From Pseudomonas sp. FP2196 (lineage in GTDB: Bacteria; Pseudomonadota; Gammaproteobacteria; Pseudomonadales; Pseudomonadaceae): a stretch of 64,000 bases of DNA. The position numbers and the translations under genes are program-made. This document shows positions 34,780-44,108 of this stretch, piece by piece. The notes under the pieces were generated by a model. It saw only the letters and a program-made list of their open reading frames with translations, was not told the origin of the DNA and did no database searches. The stretch covers positions 1,546,501 to 1,610,500 of the forward strand of contig NZ_CP117445.1 in the NCBI RefSeq assembly GCF_030687715.1, read 5' to 3'. How positions within the stretch are numbered: position 1 is the first letter of the stretch; the number at the start of each line of letters is the position of its first letter.

Positions 34780-35556
34780 ATGTGTGAATTACTGGGCATG
34801 AGTGCCAACGTGCCGACCGATATTGTGTTCAGCTTCACCGGGCTGATGCAGCGCGGCGGCCGCACCGGCCCGCACCGTGACGGATGGGGCATCGCCTTTT
34901 ATGAGGGCCGTGGCCTGCGGCTGTTTCAGGATCCGGCGGCGAGCAGCGAGTCGGAAGTCGCCAATCTGGTGCAGCGTTACCCGATCAAGAGCGAAGTGGT
35001 CATTGGCCACATCCGCCAGGCCAACGTCGGCAAGGTCTGCCTGTCCAATACCCACCCGTTCGTGCGCGAACTGTGGGGGCGCAACTGGTGCTTCGCGCAC
35101 AACGGTCAACTCGCCGACTTCACGCCGATCAAAAGTTTCTACCGCCCGGTCGGCGATACTGACAGCGAAGCGGCGTTCTGCGATTTGCTCAACCGCGTAC
35201 GTGCAGCCTTTCCGGAACCGGTCGATATAGAAGCGCTGCTGCCGGATCTGGTCGACGCGTGCGCCGAATACCGCAGCAAAGGCGTGTTCAACTGCCTTCT
35301 AAGCGATGGTGACTGGCTGTTCTGCTATTGCTCGACCAAACTGGCGCAGATCACCCGGCGCGCACCGTTCGGCCCGGCGCGGCTCAAGGATGTCGATGTG
35401 ATCGTCGATTTCCAGGCCGAAACCACGCCCAACGACGTGGTGACAGTGATTGCCACCGAACCGTTGACCGAAAACGAAACCTGGACCCGCTACGAACCGG
35501 GCCAATGGAGCCTGTGGCGACGCGGCGAATGCGTCAGTCAGGGCAAGACCGAATAA
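34780..35556 (+). CDS. Class II glutamine amidotransferase
   Basis: The 258-residue protein starts [10 protein letters not shown], so removal of Met exposes Cys1, the nucleophile of Ntn-type amidotransferases. It has the [19 protein letters not shown] loop and the [12 protein letters not shown] segment ([11 protein letters not shown]) that hold glutamine. There is no second synthase domain; it resembles YafJ/EgtC stand-alone members, whose acceptor is unknown or, for EgtC, a gamma-glutamyl intermediate of ergothioneine. No ergothioneine genes lie nearby. It is cytosolic. Confidence 0.88.
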   Translation: MCELLGMSANVPTDIVFSFTGLMQRGGRTGPHRDGWGIAFYEGRGLRLFQDPAASSESEVANLVQRYPIKSEVVIGHIRQANVGKVCLSNTHPFVRELWGRNWCFAHNGQLADFTPIKSFYRPVGDTDSEAAFCDLLNRVRAAFPEPVDIEALLPDLVDACAEYRSKGVFNCLLSDGDWLFCYCSTKLAQITRRAPFGPARLKDVDVIVDFQAETTPNDVVTVIATEPLTENETWTRYEPGQWSLWRRGECVSQGKTE

Positions 35557-35568
35557 GGATTGCACCCC

Positions 35569-36111
35569 ATGTTGCTCAGTTATCTACGGCTGGTGTTGTT
35601 TGCGGCGGGCCTGTTGATCGGTGTCCAGGTGCCGGGGTTCATCAATGATTACGCGAAACGCGTCGAGGCGCATCTGATCGAGGCGCAGACGGGTCTGCGT
35701 GGTTTCCAGGGCACCGCCGAGCAGTTTTTCAAGGGCGATATGCAGGCCTTGGTCGCGCATTATCGCGCCAGTGAAGACCCGGTGTTTCGCAGCGATGCCG
35801 ATAGCCTGAGCACGATGCTCAATCGTCAGTTGGCCCTGGATAAACAGTTCCAGGCCATGCAGGGGCCGTGGTACATCCGCTTCCTGCAAGTGGTGCTGGC
35901 CGCCGACCCGGACATCCGCAAGGAAACCTGGAACGGCTACAGCTATCAGATCCTGCTGACTCCGGAAGCGATGATCTGGGGCATGAGCGGCGCACTGTTG
36001 CTGTCGTTCGGCATCGAGTGCCTGTTCCGTCTGATCGACTGGGTAGTGCTGGGCGGCAAGCGGTTGCGCCAGAGCCGGCCGATCGAAGACCGCGACGTCC
36101 GCGGCTTGTAA
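35569..36111 (+). CDS. DUF2937 membrane protein
   Basis: The 180-residue protein has an N-terminal membrane helix (YLRLVLFAAGLLIGVQVPGF), a soluble middle with the GFQGTAEQFFKGD motif of DUF2937, and a C-terminal hydrophobic segment (MIWGMSGALLLSFGIECL). The middle domain is probably periplasmic. The function is unknown. ATG 35569 follows an AAGGA; the gene is 12 bp after the amidotransferase and likely in its operon. A REP doublet follows. Confidence 0.75.
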   Translation: MLLSYLRLVLFAAGLLIGVQVPGFINDYAKRVEAHLIEAQTGLRGFQGTAEQFFKGDMQALVAHYRASEDPVFRSDADSLSTMLNRQLALDKQFQAMQGPWYIRFLQVVLAADPDIRKETWNGYSYQILLTPEAMIWGMSGALLLSFGIECLFRLIDWVVLGGKRLRQSRPIEDRDVRGL

Positions 36112-36125
36112 GGCCACGCGATCAC

Positions 36126-36247
36126 CTGTGGCGAGGGGATTTATCCCCGATGGGGCGCGAAGCGGCCCCCAATGGTGTGTCAGATAAACCTGGTTCTGCA
36201 GGTTCCGGGGCGGCTGCGCAGCCCATCGGGGATAAATCCCCTCGCCA
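36126..36247. repeat. REP doublet (GTGGCGAGGGGATTTATCCCC family)
   Basis: Left arm TGTGGCGAGGGGATTTATCC and right arm GGATAAATCCCCTCGCCA are inverted; inner blocks CGATGGGGCGCG and CGCAGCCCATCG pair as well. Same family as 266-398. It separates the DUF2937 gene from the convergent LysR gene. Confidence 0.85.
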
Positions 36248-36254
36248 TCCGGCG

Positions 36255-37169
36255 TCAGTCAGTGAGGGTGATGTAATCCATGCCCACCTTGCCCGCATAC
36301 CCCTCCAGCACCTGCTGACACAACGTCACAATCTCCTCGACCCACTCCACACCCACCCGCCACGACACCACCACTTGCAGATTCGGTGGCCGCTGATCAA
36401 TGGCGAGCAGGGTCAGTTCACCCCGCGCCAGTTCCTCGGCCACCAGCACTGGCGGCAGCACACCAATGCCAAATCCATCACGCAATAACCGGGTAATCGC
36501 CGACACTGAATTCACGCAATTCAAACGCGGCGCCAACACGCCGTTGGCCTGCATCAGGGCCAATAGGTCCTGGTGCGGCCGGGAGTTTTTCGAGTAGGTG
36601 ACGATGCGTTCCTGCGCCAGTTCGGCGAGGTCGGCGTAGTCGCGGTTGTAGATCGAGTTGCTGGCGACGATCCAGCCCAGTGGATGGCTGGCCAGTTCCA
36701 GGCTGCGCACGCTTTCATGGCGCACCAGATCGGTTTGCAAAATCAGATCGAGAAAGCCTTTTTGCAGCTGATCGCAGAGGTTCAGCGAGGTATCCGCCAC
36801 CAGCTCTATTTCAACCCGCGGATACAGGTCGGTCATTTGCGCCACCAACGGGCTGAGCCAGGTGTGAATCACCGTGTCCATGACCCCGATACGCACCCGG
36901 CCCACCTTGCTTGAACGGGTCTCGATCGATTGCTTGAGCGCGCTCATGGTGTCGAGCATCTGCTCGGCATAGTCCAGCACTTTCAAGCCTTCTGGTGTCA
37001 GGCTGACACCGCGTGAATCACGCAGAAACAGCTTCACCCCAAGCTCGCCTTCAAGCACCGCAATACGGCTGGAGATTGACGCCTGGGTGGTGAACAGCTT
37101 GTCGGCGGTCAGGCGAAAACTCTTCAGCCGGGCGACCCAGACAAAGGTCTCGAGAAACTTCAGGTTCAT
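36255..37169 (-). CDS. LysR-family regulator, divergent from the MFS-pxp genes
   Basis: The 304-residue protein has the LysR helix-turn-helix at about residues 1-58 (LKFLETFVWVARLKSFRLTADKLF...QASISSRIAVLEGELG) and an effector domain from about 88. It is divergent from an MFS transporter and the pxpABC genes, which makes it the likely regulator of 5-oxoproline use; the inducer is probably 5-oxoproline or a relative. I used ATG 37169 (MNLKFLETFVWVAR). The divergent promoter gap is 158 bp. Confidence 0.9.
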   Translation of the reverse strand: MNLKFLETFVWVARLKSFRLTADKLFTTQASISSRIAVLEGELGVKLFLRDSRGVSLTPEGLKVLDYAEQMLDTMSALKQSIETRSSKVGRVRIGVMDTVIHTWLSPLVAQMTDLYPRVEIELVADTSLNLCDQLQKGFLDLILQTDLVRHESVRSLELASHPLGWIVASNSIYNRDYADLAELAQERIVTYSKNSRPHQDLLALMQANGVLAPRLNCVNSVSAITRLLRDGFGIGVLPPVLVAEELARGELTLLAIDQRPPNLQVVVSWRVGVEWVEEIVTLCQQVLEGYAGKVGMDYITLTD

Positions 37170-37327
37170 GGGCAAGGCTCGGGTGACAAATTTTTCTTAT
37201 GCCTAAGGCGGGTTTTTATTCGTTGGACGCAGCAGGGCGGGGCGCCCAAAAATCGGCGCATCCGGTTCCCACGATAGGCGTCGTCGGGACTACGAACAAG
37301 ACCAATAAAAGCCTGCGGAGACTTGCC

Positions 37328-38614
37328 ATGAGTGCGCCCGACACCCTCGACCTCGCCAAGACCACGGCCCGCCCCGGACCGTTCGACTGGTATCGCAACA
37401 TCAACAAGCAGGAGCGTCGCACGTTCTGGAGCTGCAAGATCGGCTACGGTCTGGACGGCATGGACACGCAGATGCTCAGTTTTGTGGTGCCGACCCTGAT
37501 TGCGATGTGGGGCATCACCACGGGCGAAGCCGGGCTGATTCACACCAGCACGCTGATCGCCTCGGCCATTGGCGGTTGGGTCGCCGGAATACTCTCCGAT
37601 CGCATCGGCCGTGTGCGCACTTTGCAACTGACGGTGTTGTGGTTCGCCTTCTTCACCTTCCTCTGCGGTTTCGCGCAAAACTACGAGCAGTTGTTGATCG
37701 CCCGCACCCTGATGGGCTTCGGTTTCGGTGGCGAATGGACTGCCGGCGCAGTGCTGATCGGCGAAGTGATCCGGGCGAAGGATCGCGGCAAAGCGGTCGG
37801 CATGGTGCAATCCGGTTGGGCTCTGGGCTGGGGGCTGACGGCGATTCTGTATGCGCTGCTGTTCTCGATCATGCCGCCGGAAGACGCCTGGCGAGCGCTG
37901 TTCATCCTCGGCATCGTGCCGGCGATTTTTGTGATCTTCGTGCGTCGACTGGTGAAAGACCCGGAGATCTATCGCGAAGCCAAGGCTGCGCAAACCCCGG
38001 AAAATGCGGCGAAGTTCTATGAGATTTTCGCGCCCGGCATGCTCTTCACCACTTTTCGCGCCTCGCTGCTGACCACCGGCGCGCTCGGCGGCTACTACGC
38101 GATCACCTCGTGGCTGCCGACCTTCCTGAAAAACGAACGGGGCTTGAGCGTGCTCGGCACCGGCGGTTACCTGGCGATGGTGATTGTCGGTTCCTATGTC
38201 GGTTACGTGATCAGTGCCTATCTCACCGACCTGTTGGGCCGCAAAAAGAACTTCATCCTGTTCGCGGTCGGCTCGTTCACCATCGTTCTGCTCTACACCC
38301 AATTGCCGGTCAGTAATGGCGTGATGCTCTGGCTGGGCTTTCCGTTAGGCTTCTTCGCCTCGGGGATTTTCAGCGGTATGGGCGCGTTTCTCACCGAGTT
38401 GTTCCCAACGCGGATTCGCGGCTCCGGCCAAGGCTTCTGCTACAACATCGGTCGGGCGCTGGCGGCGCTGTTTCCGCTGTTGATCGGCCTGCTCAGCCAG
38501 AAAGTACCGTTGAGCGTGGGCATTGGTGCATTTGCTGCGGTGTCTTACGGCGTGGTGATTATCGCGGCGTTGAGCCTGCCGGAAACCCGTGGCAAGCAAC
38601 TCGACGCGCAGTAA
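37328..38614 (+). CDS. MFS transporter next to pxpABC
   Basis: The 428-residue protein has twelve membrane helices in two halves, and sugar/acid-porter motifs: GWVAGILSDRIGRVRTL (loop 2-3, the conserved G-x3-DRxGR pattern) and its echo LTDLLGRKKNF. It resembles the metabolite:H+ symporters (aromatic-acid or sialate type). Its place before pxpABC suggests uptake of 5-oxoproline (pyroglutamate) or a close acid. I chose ATG 37328 (MSAPDTLDLAKTTARPG); the longer frame has no family likeness. The pxpA gene starts 77 bp after its stop. Confidence 0.82.
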   Translation: MSAPDTLDLAKTTARPGPFDWYRNINKQERRTFWSCKIGYGLDGMDTQMLSFVVPTLIAMWGITTGEAGLIHTSTLIASAIGGWVAGILSDRIGRVRTLQLTVLWFAFFTFLCGFAQNYEQLLIARTLMGFGFGGEWTAGAVLIGEVIRAKDRGKAVGMVQSGWALGWGLTAILYALLFSIMPPEDAWRALFILGIVPAIFVIFVRRLVKDPEIYREAKAAQTPENAAKFYEIFAPGMLFTTFRASLLTTGALGGYYAITSWLPTFLKNERGLSVLGTGGYLAMVIVGSYVGYVISAYLTDLLGRKKNFILFAVGSFTIVLLYTQLPVSNGVMLWLGFPLGFFASGIFSGMGAFLTELFPTRIRGSGQGFCYNIGRALAALFPLLIGLLSQKVPLSVGIGAFAAVSYGVVIIAALSLPETRGKQLDAQ

Positions 38615-38691
38615 CTGATAACCTGCGGAGGCATTGCCCAAGGGGCGATGTCCTACGGATAGAAAGATAAAAAGCTACAGGAGTGTTTACC

Positions 38692-39444
38692 GTGAGCCGC
38701 CTGTTATTGAATTGCGACATTGGCGAGAGTTTCGGCAGTTGGACCATGGGTCTGGATGCCGAGGTCATGCCCTTCATCGATTGCGCCAACGTGGCCTGCG
38801 GCTTCCACGCCGGCGACCCGGGCATCATGCGCAAAACCGTCAGTCTGGCCCTGAGCCACGGCGTGCAGATCGGCGCGCACCCGGCCTATCAGGATCTTGT
38901 CGGATTCGGCCGGCGCTCAATGGCGTATTCCGCACAAGAGCTGCAAGACATCTTGCATTACCAGATCGGCGCCCTCGATGGCATCTGTCGCGCTCAAGGT
39001 GCAAGAGTCAGCTACGTCAAACCCCACGGCGCGATGTACAACGACATGATGGCCACCCCGGCGCAGTTGCGCGCAGTGATTCAGGCAGTGGCTGTTTACG
39101 ACCGTACGTTGCCGTTGATGTTGATGGCCACCCGCGACAACTCGGCGGCGCAGCAACTAGGGGACGAGTACGGTATAACCCTGTGGTTTGAAGCCTTCGC
39201 CGACCGTGCCTACGACAGCGCCGGCCGCCTGGTCTCGCGGCAACTGCCGGGCGCGGTGCATCACGAGCCGGAAAAAATCATCGAGCAAGCGCTGACCATT
39301 GCCCGTGGCGACAGCCTCATCGCCAGCGATGGCAGCGCCTTGCACCTGCAAGCCAACACCCTTTGCGTCCACGGCGACAATGCCAGCTCGGTAGCCGCTG
39401 TGCAGCGCATCCGTGAGGCCCTCGATCAGCAGCGCGCGTCATGA
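38692..39444 (+). CDS. pxpA: 5-oxoprolinase subunit PxpA
   Basis: The 250-residue protein is the LamB/YcsF-type subunit of the three-part bacterial 5-oxoprolinase, which splits 5-oxoproline to L-glutamate with ATP. It carries [11 protein letters not shown], the CGFHAGDP metal-site segment and the VKPHGAMYN motif. Translation starts at GTG 38692, with AGGAG 8 bp upstream; GTG 38683 is in frame but overlaps that site. It overlaps pxpB by 4 bp. Confidence 0.93.
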   Translation: MSRLLLNCDIGESFGSWTMGLDAEVMPFIDCANVACGFHAGDPGIMRKTVSLALSHGVQIGAHPAYQDLVGFGRRSMAYSAQELQDILHYQIGALDGICRAQGARVSYVKPHGAMYNDMMATPAQLRAVIQAVAVYDRTLPLMLMATRDNSAAQQLGDEYGITLWFEAFADRAYDSAGRLVSRQLPGAVHHEPEKIIEQALTIARGDSLIASDGSALHLQANTLCVHGDNASSVAAVQRIREALDQQRAS

Positions 39445-40145
39445 ATCCACGGATTGAAGTCGTGGCGCTGGACTGTCTGATGCTGCGTCTGTTCGACGAA
39501 ATCGCCGAGGCCAACATGCCGTGGATGCTCGCTGCCAGTGAGCGGTTACGCGCGGTGTTCGGCGCGCAACTGATTGATCTGGTGCCGTCCTATACAACGT
39601 TGATGGTGCATTACGACTTGACCGTTTTGAGCCCGAATCAGGCCCGGGAATTGATCGCTGAGGCGTTGATTGATCTTTCGCCAAATGCGCAGGCTGGCGG
39701 TCAATGCCATGTGCTGCCGGTCTGGTACGACCTGAGCGTTGGCCCCGAATTGAGCCTGTTGGCCCAACGCAGTGGATTGGCGGTAGAAGAGGTCATCCGC
39801 CGTCACAGTGCCCGCGAGTATCAGGTATTCGCCCTCGGTTTTGCCCCGGGTTTTGCCTTCATGGGACTGGTCGAAGAAGTCTTGGCCGCGCCACGCCTGA
39901 ACACCCCGCGCAAGAAAGTCGCCGCCGGCAGCGTCGGCATTGCCGAACGGCAAACCGCCGCGTATCCCGTGGTCTCCCCGGGCGGCTGGAACCTGATCGG
40001 GCGCACCCCGGCGAAACTGTTTGATCGCCATCGCGACGGCTACAGCCTGATGCAACCTGGCGACACTGTGCGCTTCGAAGCGGTGAGCCACGCCGAGTTC
40101 ATTCATCTGGGTGGCGACGACACACCGCTGGAGGCGCTGGCATGA
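39441..40145 (+). CDS. pxpB: 5-oxoprolinase subunit PxpB
   Basis: The 234-residue protein is the KipI-like subunit of 5-oxoprolinase. Typical signatures are the [15 protein letters not shown] segment and [28 protein letters not shown] split around residues 155-185. PxpB works with PxpC as a carboxylase-like pair that activates the lactam. ATGA overlaps join it to pxpA in front and pxpC behind, so the three are translated together. It is longer at the N-terminus than Bacillus KipI. Confidence 0.92.
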   Translation: MNPRIEVVALDCLMLRLFDEIAEANMPWMLAASERLRAVFGAQLIDLVPSYTTLMVHYDLTVLSPNQARELIAEALIDLSPNAQAGGQCHVLPVWYDLSVGPELSLLAQRSGLAVEEVIRRHSAREYQVFALGFAPGFAFMGLVEEVLAAPRLNTPRKKVAAGSVGIAERQTAAYPVVSPGGWNLIGRTPAKLFDRHRDGYSLMQPGDTVRFEAVSHAEFIHLGGDDTPLEALA

Positions 40146-41059
40146 GCCGACTGACGATTGAAGCGAGTACGCCGCTGTGCCTGTTGCAGGACGCCGGGCG
40201 GTTTGGCGTGCGGCATCTGGGCGTGACCCAGGGCGGCGCGGCGGACTGGCGTTCGATGAGCTGGGCCAATTGGCTACTGGGCAACGGTCTGGATCTGCCG
40301 GTGATCGAAATTACCCTCGGCGGCTTTGCTGTGGTGGCCGAAGAAGATTGCCTGCTGGCGCTGGGCGGGGCAGATCTCGGCGCGCACATTGATGACCAGC
40401 CATTGGCGCCGTGGCGCAGTTTCAAATTGCTCAAAGGGCAGACGTTGAAATTCACTCAACCACTGCTTGGCGCCCGTGCTTATCTGGCAGCGCCCGGTGG
40501 TTTTGTCGCACCGAAGGTTCTGGGCAGCAGCGCAACCGTCGTGCGCGAGGAACTCGGAGGGCTCTATGGCATGGGCCTGCCGTTGGCCAAAGGCGCGACG
40601 TTGAGCTATCAGGGTGAAACCTTTCTGGTTCGGGAAGTGCCAATGGAGCATCGCCCGAATCTTCGACTGAATGCGCCGCTGGATCTGGTGCTCGGGGCGC
40701 AGATTGGCCAGTTCAGCGGGCAGAGTCTGTTTGATGTGTTCAACAGCGCCTGGACGCTGGACAGTCGAGCTGATCGCATGGGCATTCGCTTGCTGGGCAA
40801 GCCTTTGCAATACCAGGGGCAGCCGATGATTTCCGAGGGTATTCCGCTCGGCGCGGTACAGGTGCCACCGGACGGGCAGCCGATTGTGTTGCTCAATGAT
40901 CGGCAAACGATTGGTGGGTATCCACGGTTGGGGGCGTTAACGCCGTTGGCGTTGGCCAGCCTGGCGCAGTATCTGCCGGGTGCAAAGGTGCAATTCACTC
41001 CAGTAATGCAAGAGGCTGGCTGGAGAAAACACATCAACTATCTGAAATCCTACTTATGA
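40142..41059 (+). CDS. pxpC: 5-oxoprolinase subunit PxpC
   Basis: The 305-residue protein is the KipA-like subunit (allophanate-hydrolase-type, biotin-carboxylase-associated fold). It has the LQDAGRFGVRHLGVTQGG opening, AYLAAPGGF and the DSRADRMGIRL motif. With PxpB it forms the activating half of 5-oxoprolinase. It is the last gene of the operon; the 3' end is followed by a gap of 118 bp. Confidence 0.92.
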   Translation: MSRLTIEASTPLCLLQDAGRFGVRHLGVTQGGAADWRSMSWANWLLGNGLDLPVIEITLGGFAVVAEEDCLLALGGADLGAHIDDQPLAPWRSFKLLKGQTLKFTQPLLGARAYLAAPGGFVAPKVLGSSATVVREELGGLYGMGLPLAKGATLSYQGETFLVREVPMEHRPNLRLNAPLDLVLGAQIGQFSGQSLFDVFNSAWTLDSRADRMGIRLLGKPLQYQGQPMISEGIPLGAVQVPPDGQPIVLLNDRQTIGGYPRLGALTPLALASLAQYLPGAKVQFTPVMQEAGWRKHINYLKSYL

Positions 41060-41177
41060 CTTTGATTGTTTCGGACTGAAGCTCGAGATACTTCCTTGCG
41101 TTTAAGTACATTGCCCTACATCACTTCCCTGGAGCGTGTGGAACTATTGGTCCTCATCTCACACAAGGAAGTTACAG

Positions 41178-41720
41178 ATGCGTTATATGAAAGTCGTTGC
41201 TCAGGAGGGCGTCGAAGGTGGAATCAGTGTCGAAAACCGTATTATCGGATTTTATGAATCTGCCGAAGTTGACGCTGTTTATGAGGCAAAAATAGATCGC
41301 TTTGGAAGTGTGCAGAAGCTGAGCACAGACAACGGCGAAGAGCTCGTTGGTCGGATCGAACGATTCATGTCCAGTGCCAAAGTCGATGTGAAGCGTATGT
41401 TTGACTGGAACCATCGCGGCAATCAGAACGGCAAATCCATGGAGCTTATTGCCGAGGAGCACACCACGGAGGGTGTCGCAACAAAGGTGAGGTTCCGTTT
41501 TTTGACAGAAGATGGCCAAGTTAAAAACGAGGTAACCCTAAGTCCTGAAACAGACGTTGAAAGGGCGAGTAGGGCGGAGCTGGAGCTACGCGGGGCCGAA
41601 GCAATTACGCAGGGCAAAAAAAGGCGAAGCAAGGAAAATCCAGGTTCTGCACACCCAGAGGTACAGGACACCGGTTTTATGAACAGGCTTTGCAAAGCCT
41701 ATATCGCGTTGAACTGGTAA
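41178..41720 (+). CDS. Hypothetical protein, low-GC
   Basis: I do not recognise this 180-residue protein. It is charged and hydrophilic throughout, with no signal peptide or membrane segment; the core (VGRIERFMSSAKVDVKRMF, about residues 63-81) looks helical, and beta-rich segments (VRFRFLTEDGQVKNEVTL) follow. Its base composition, near 47% GC by eye, is well below that of both neighbours, which suggests transfer. The ATG at 41178 has AAGGAAG 7 bp upstream, and a strong hairpin at 41743 ends it, so it looks expressed. Confidence 0.6.
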   Translation: MRYMKVVAQEGVEGGISVENRIIGFYESAEVDAVYEAKIDRFGSVQKLSTDNGEELVGRIERFMSSAKVDVKRMFDWNHRGNQNGKSMELIAEEHTTEGVATKVRFRFLTEDGQVKNEVTLSPETDVERASRAELELRGAEAITQGKKRRSKENPGSAHPEVQDTGFMNRLCKAYIALNW

Positions 41721-41742
41721 AAGAGTCCTGGCTTGATGCAAT

Positions 41743-41773
41743 AAAAGGCGACAGTGTTGAGGCTGTCGCCTTT
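41743..41773. terminator. Bidirectional terminator
   Basis: AAAAGGCGACAG, loop TGTTGAGG, CTGTCGCCTTT forms an 11-bp stem between the low-GC hypothetical gene and the converging VWA gene, with A and T runs on both sides. Confidence 0.85.
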
Positions 41774-41790
41774 CAGGGCGTCGAATATTG

Positions 41791-42969
41791 TTACTTCGAC
41801 AAAAACCGCATGCCTTCTTCCAAGCCACGCAACGTCAGTGGATACATCTGATCTTCGATCAAGTCCCGCACGATGTTGGTCGACGAGGTATAGCCCCACG
41901 TATCTTTCGGGTACGGATTGATCCAGATGAGCTTTTTGTATTTCTCCATGAAGCGTTGCATCCACAGATAACCCGGCTCTTCGTTCCAGTGTTCGACGCT
42001 GCCGCCGGCCTGGGTGATTTCATAAGGCGCCATGGCGGCGTCGCCGATAAAGATCACTTTGTAGTCGGCGCCGTACTTGTGCAGCAGATCCTGAGTGGAG
42101 AAGCGCTCGGAGGTGCGGCGCATGTTGTTCTTCCACACCGATTCATAAATGAAGTTGTGGAAGTAGAAGTACTCCAGATGCTTGAACTCGGTCTTGCAGG
42201 CCGAGAACAATTCTTCGCAGATCTTCACATGCGCATCCATCGAGCCGCCGATGTCGAACAGCAACAACAGCTTCACCGTGTTGCGCCGTTCCGGGCGCAT
42301 CTGGATGTTCAGCAGTCCGGCATCTTTGGCGGTGTGGTCGATGGTGCCGTCGATATCCAGCTCTTCCGCGGCGCCCTGACGGGCGAATTTACGCAAACGA
42401 CGCAGGGCAACCTTGATGTTCCGCGTGCCCAGTTCGACGGAATCGTCGAGGTTCTTGTACTCGCGCTGATCCCAGACTTTTACCGCTTTACCCTGACGCT
42501 TGCCGGCATCGCCGACCCGAATGCCTTCCGGGTTGAAGCCGCCGGAACCGAACGGACTGGTGCCGCCGGTGCCGATCCATTTATTGCCGCCGGCGTGGCG
42601 TTCCTTCTGTTCTTCCAGACGCTTCTTGAACTCTTCGATCAGCTTGTCCAGACCGCCGAGGGACTGGATCTGCGCGCGTTCTTCGTCGCTCAACGAGCGT
42701 TCGAACTCCTTGCGCAGCCAGTCTTCGGGAATCAGCGCCTGAAGATGATCGTCGAGTTTTTCCAGACCATTGAAGTACGCGCCGAACGCACGGTCAAACT
42801 TGTCGAAATGCCGTTCGTCCTTCACCAGAATCGCCCGCGACAAGTAGTAGAACTCGTCCATGTCGGCGAAGGTCACCCGCTGTTTCAGCGCGTTGATCAG
42901 GTCAAGCAGTTCGCGCACGGACACGGGTACCTTGGCTGCACGCATTTCATTGAACAGGTTGAGCAACAT
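41791..42969 (-). CDS. VWA domain protein paired with MoxR ATPase
   Basis: The 392-residue protein has a helical N-terminal part (about 1-130, charged, with a coiled-coil-like KKRLEEQKERH) and a C-terminal von Willebrand A (CoxE-like) domain from about 230. Its metal site reads DIGGSMD (residues 239-245), where the usual form is DxSGS; the first Ser is Gly, so metal binding may be altered. VWA proteins of this type work with MoxR AAA ATPases as chaperones inserting metals or activating enzymes. It is 12 bp downstream of the moxR-like gene, in one operon. Confidence 0.85.
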   Translation of the reverse strand: MLLNLFNEMRAAKVPVSVRELLDLINALKQRVTFADMDEFYYLSRAILVKDERHFDKFDRAFGAYFNGLEKLDDHLQALIPEDWLRKEFERSLSDEERAQIQSLGGLDKLIEEFKKRLEEQKERHAGGNKWIGTGGTSPFGSGGFNPEGIRVGDAGKRQGKAVKVWDQREYKNLDDSVELGTRNIKVALRRLRKFARQGAAEELDIDGTIDHTAKDAGLLNIQMRPERRNTVKLLLLFDIGGSMDAHVKICEELFSACKTEFKHLEYFYFHNFIYESVWKNNMRRTSERFSTQDLLHKYGADYKVIFIGDAAMAPYEITQAGGSVEHWNEEPGYLWMQRFMEKYKKLIWINPYPKDTWGYTSSTNIVRDLIEDQMYPLTLRGLEEGMRFLSK

Positions 42970-42981
42970 GGCATCAGCCTC

Positions 42982-43827
42982 TTAGCGGGTGCCGCGACGG
43001 CTCATGAACGCCAGGCGCTCAAGCAATTGCACGTCCTGTTCGTTCTTCACCAACGCACCGGCCAGCGGCGGAATCGCTTTGGTCGGATCGCGTTCGCGTA
43101 GCACCGCTTCGCCAATGTTGTCGGCCATCAGCAGCTTCAGCCAATCGACCAGTTCCGAGGTCGACGGCTTCTTTTTCAAACCAGGTACTTTGCGTACGTC
43201 GAAGAACACGTCCAGCGCTTCGCTGACCAGATCTTTCTTGATGTCCGGATAGTGAACATCGACGATTTTTTGCAGAGTGTTGCGGTCTGGGAAGGCGATG
43301 TAGTGGAAGAAGCAGCGGCGCAGGAAGGCGTCCGGCAGCTCTTTCTCGTTGTTGGAGGTAATGATGATGATCGGACGCTTCTTGGCCTTGATGGTCTCGT
43401 CGATTTCGTAAACGTAGAACTCCATCTTGTCGAGTTCTTGCAGCAGGTCATTAGGGAACTCGATGTCGGCCTTGTCGATTTCGTCGATCAGCAGAATGAC
43501 CCGCTCTTCGGACTCGAAAGCCTCCCAGAGTTTGCCCTTTTTAAGGTAGTTGCGAACGTCGTGAACCTTTTCCGTACCCAGTTGCGAGTCACGCAGACGG
43601 CTGACAGCGTCGTACTCATACAGACCCTGATGCGCCTTGGTGGTGGACTTGATGTGCCAGGTGATCAACTTGGCGTTGAACGATTCGGCCAGTTGCTCGG
43701 CGAGCATGGTCTTGCCGGTGCCCGGTTCGCCCTTGACCAGCAGCGGTCGCTCCAGAGTGATGGCGGCGTTGACCGCCAGCTTCAGGTCATCGGTGGCAAC
43801 GTAGGCCTGGGTGCCTTCGAACTTCAT
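42982..43827 (-). CDS. MoxR-like AAA ATPase
   Basis: The 281-residue ATPase has the Walker A GEPGTGKT (about residues 37-44), Walker B VILLIDEIDKAD, sensor-1 IIITSNNEKELPDAFLRRC with the arginine finger, and a C-terminal lid. MoxR ATPases act with VWA partners, here the adjacent gene, in protein activation or metal loading; the client is unknown. The same pair stands near cysK in P. aeruginosa, so it belongs to the core genome. ATG at 43827; the gap upstream has a REP-like single unit. Confidence 0.9.
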   Translation of the reverse strand: MKFEGTQAYVATDDLKLAVNAAITLERPLLVKGEPGTGKTMLAEQLAESFNAKLITWHIKSTTKAHQGLYEYDAVSRLRDSQLGTEKVHDVRNYLKKGKLWEAFESEERVILLIDEIDKADIEFPNDLLQELDKMEFYVYEIDETIKAKKRPIIIITSNNEKELPDAFLRRCFFHYIAFPDRNTLQKIVDVHYPDIKKDLVSEALDVFFDVRKVPGLKKKPSTSELVDWLKLLMADNIGEAVLRERDPTKAIPPLAGALVKNEQDVQLLERLAFMSRRGTR

Positions 43828-44040
43828 CTGCTAATCCTCGAACGGTAACGCCGACCTGAACGGGCAGGGCGGGGGCGAAATAATCGGATGCCCCGACTAT
43901 AACGCGCGGCCCGGTCGACTGTGAACGCAGACGGCTTATTCAGTCTCTGAATGGAGCGTCACATGTTGACTCAGTCTCGGCGCTTGGACAGCATTCAGGC
44001 ATCGCCGATTTGGCGATAGCCTTCAGGATGTCCACTGAAT

Positions 44041-44085
44041 CTGTGGCGAGGGAGCTTGCTCCCGCTGGGCTGCGAAGCAGTCCCC
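44041..44085. repeat. Single REP-like unit
   Basis: CTGTGGCGAGGGAGCTTGCTCCCGCTGGG is one copy of a REP unit, internally palindromic at GGGAGCTTGCTCCC; no inverted partner is near. It is 24 bp before the DUF2442 start. Confidence 0.7.
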
Positions 44086-44108
44086 ATCTGCCCGGAGGCG
44101 CTGAATTG

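Noticed and set aside
41788..43101. A 437-codon plus-strand frame across the VWA and MoxR genes
   Set aside because: Antisense to both; no recognisable domain or ribosome site.
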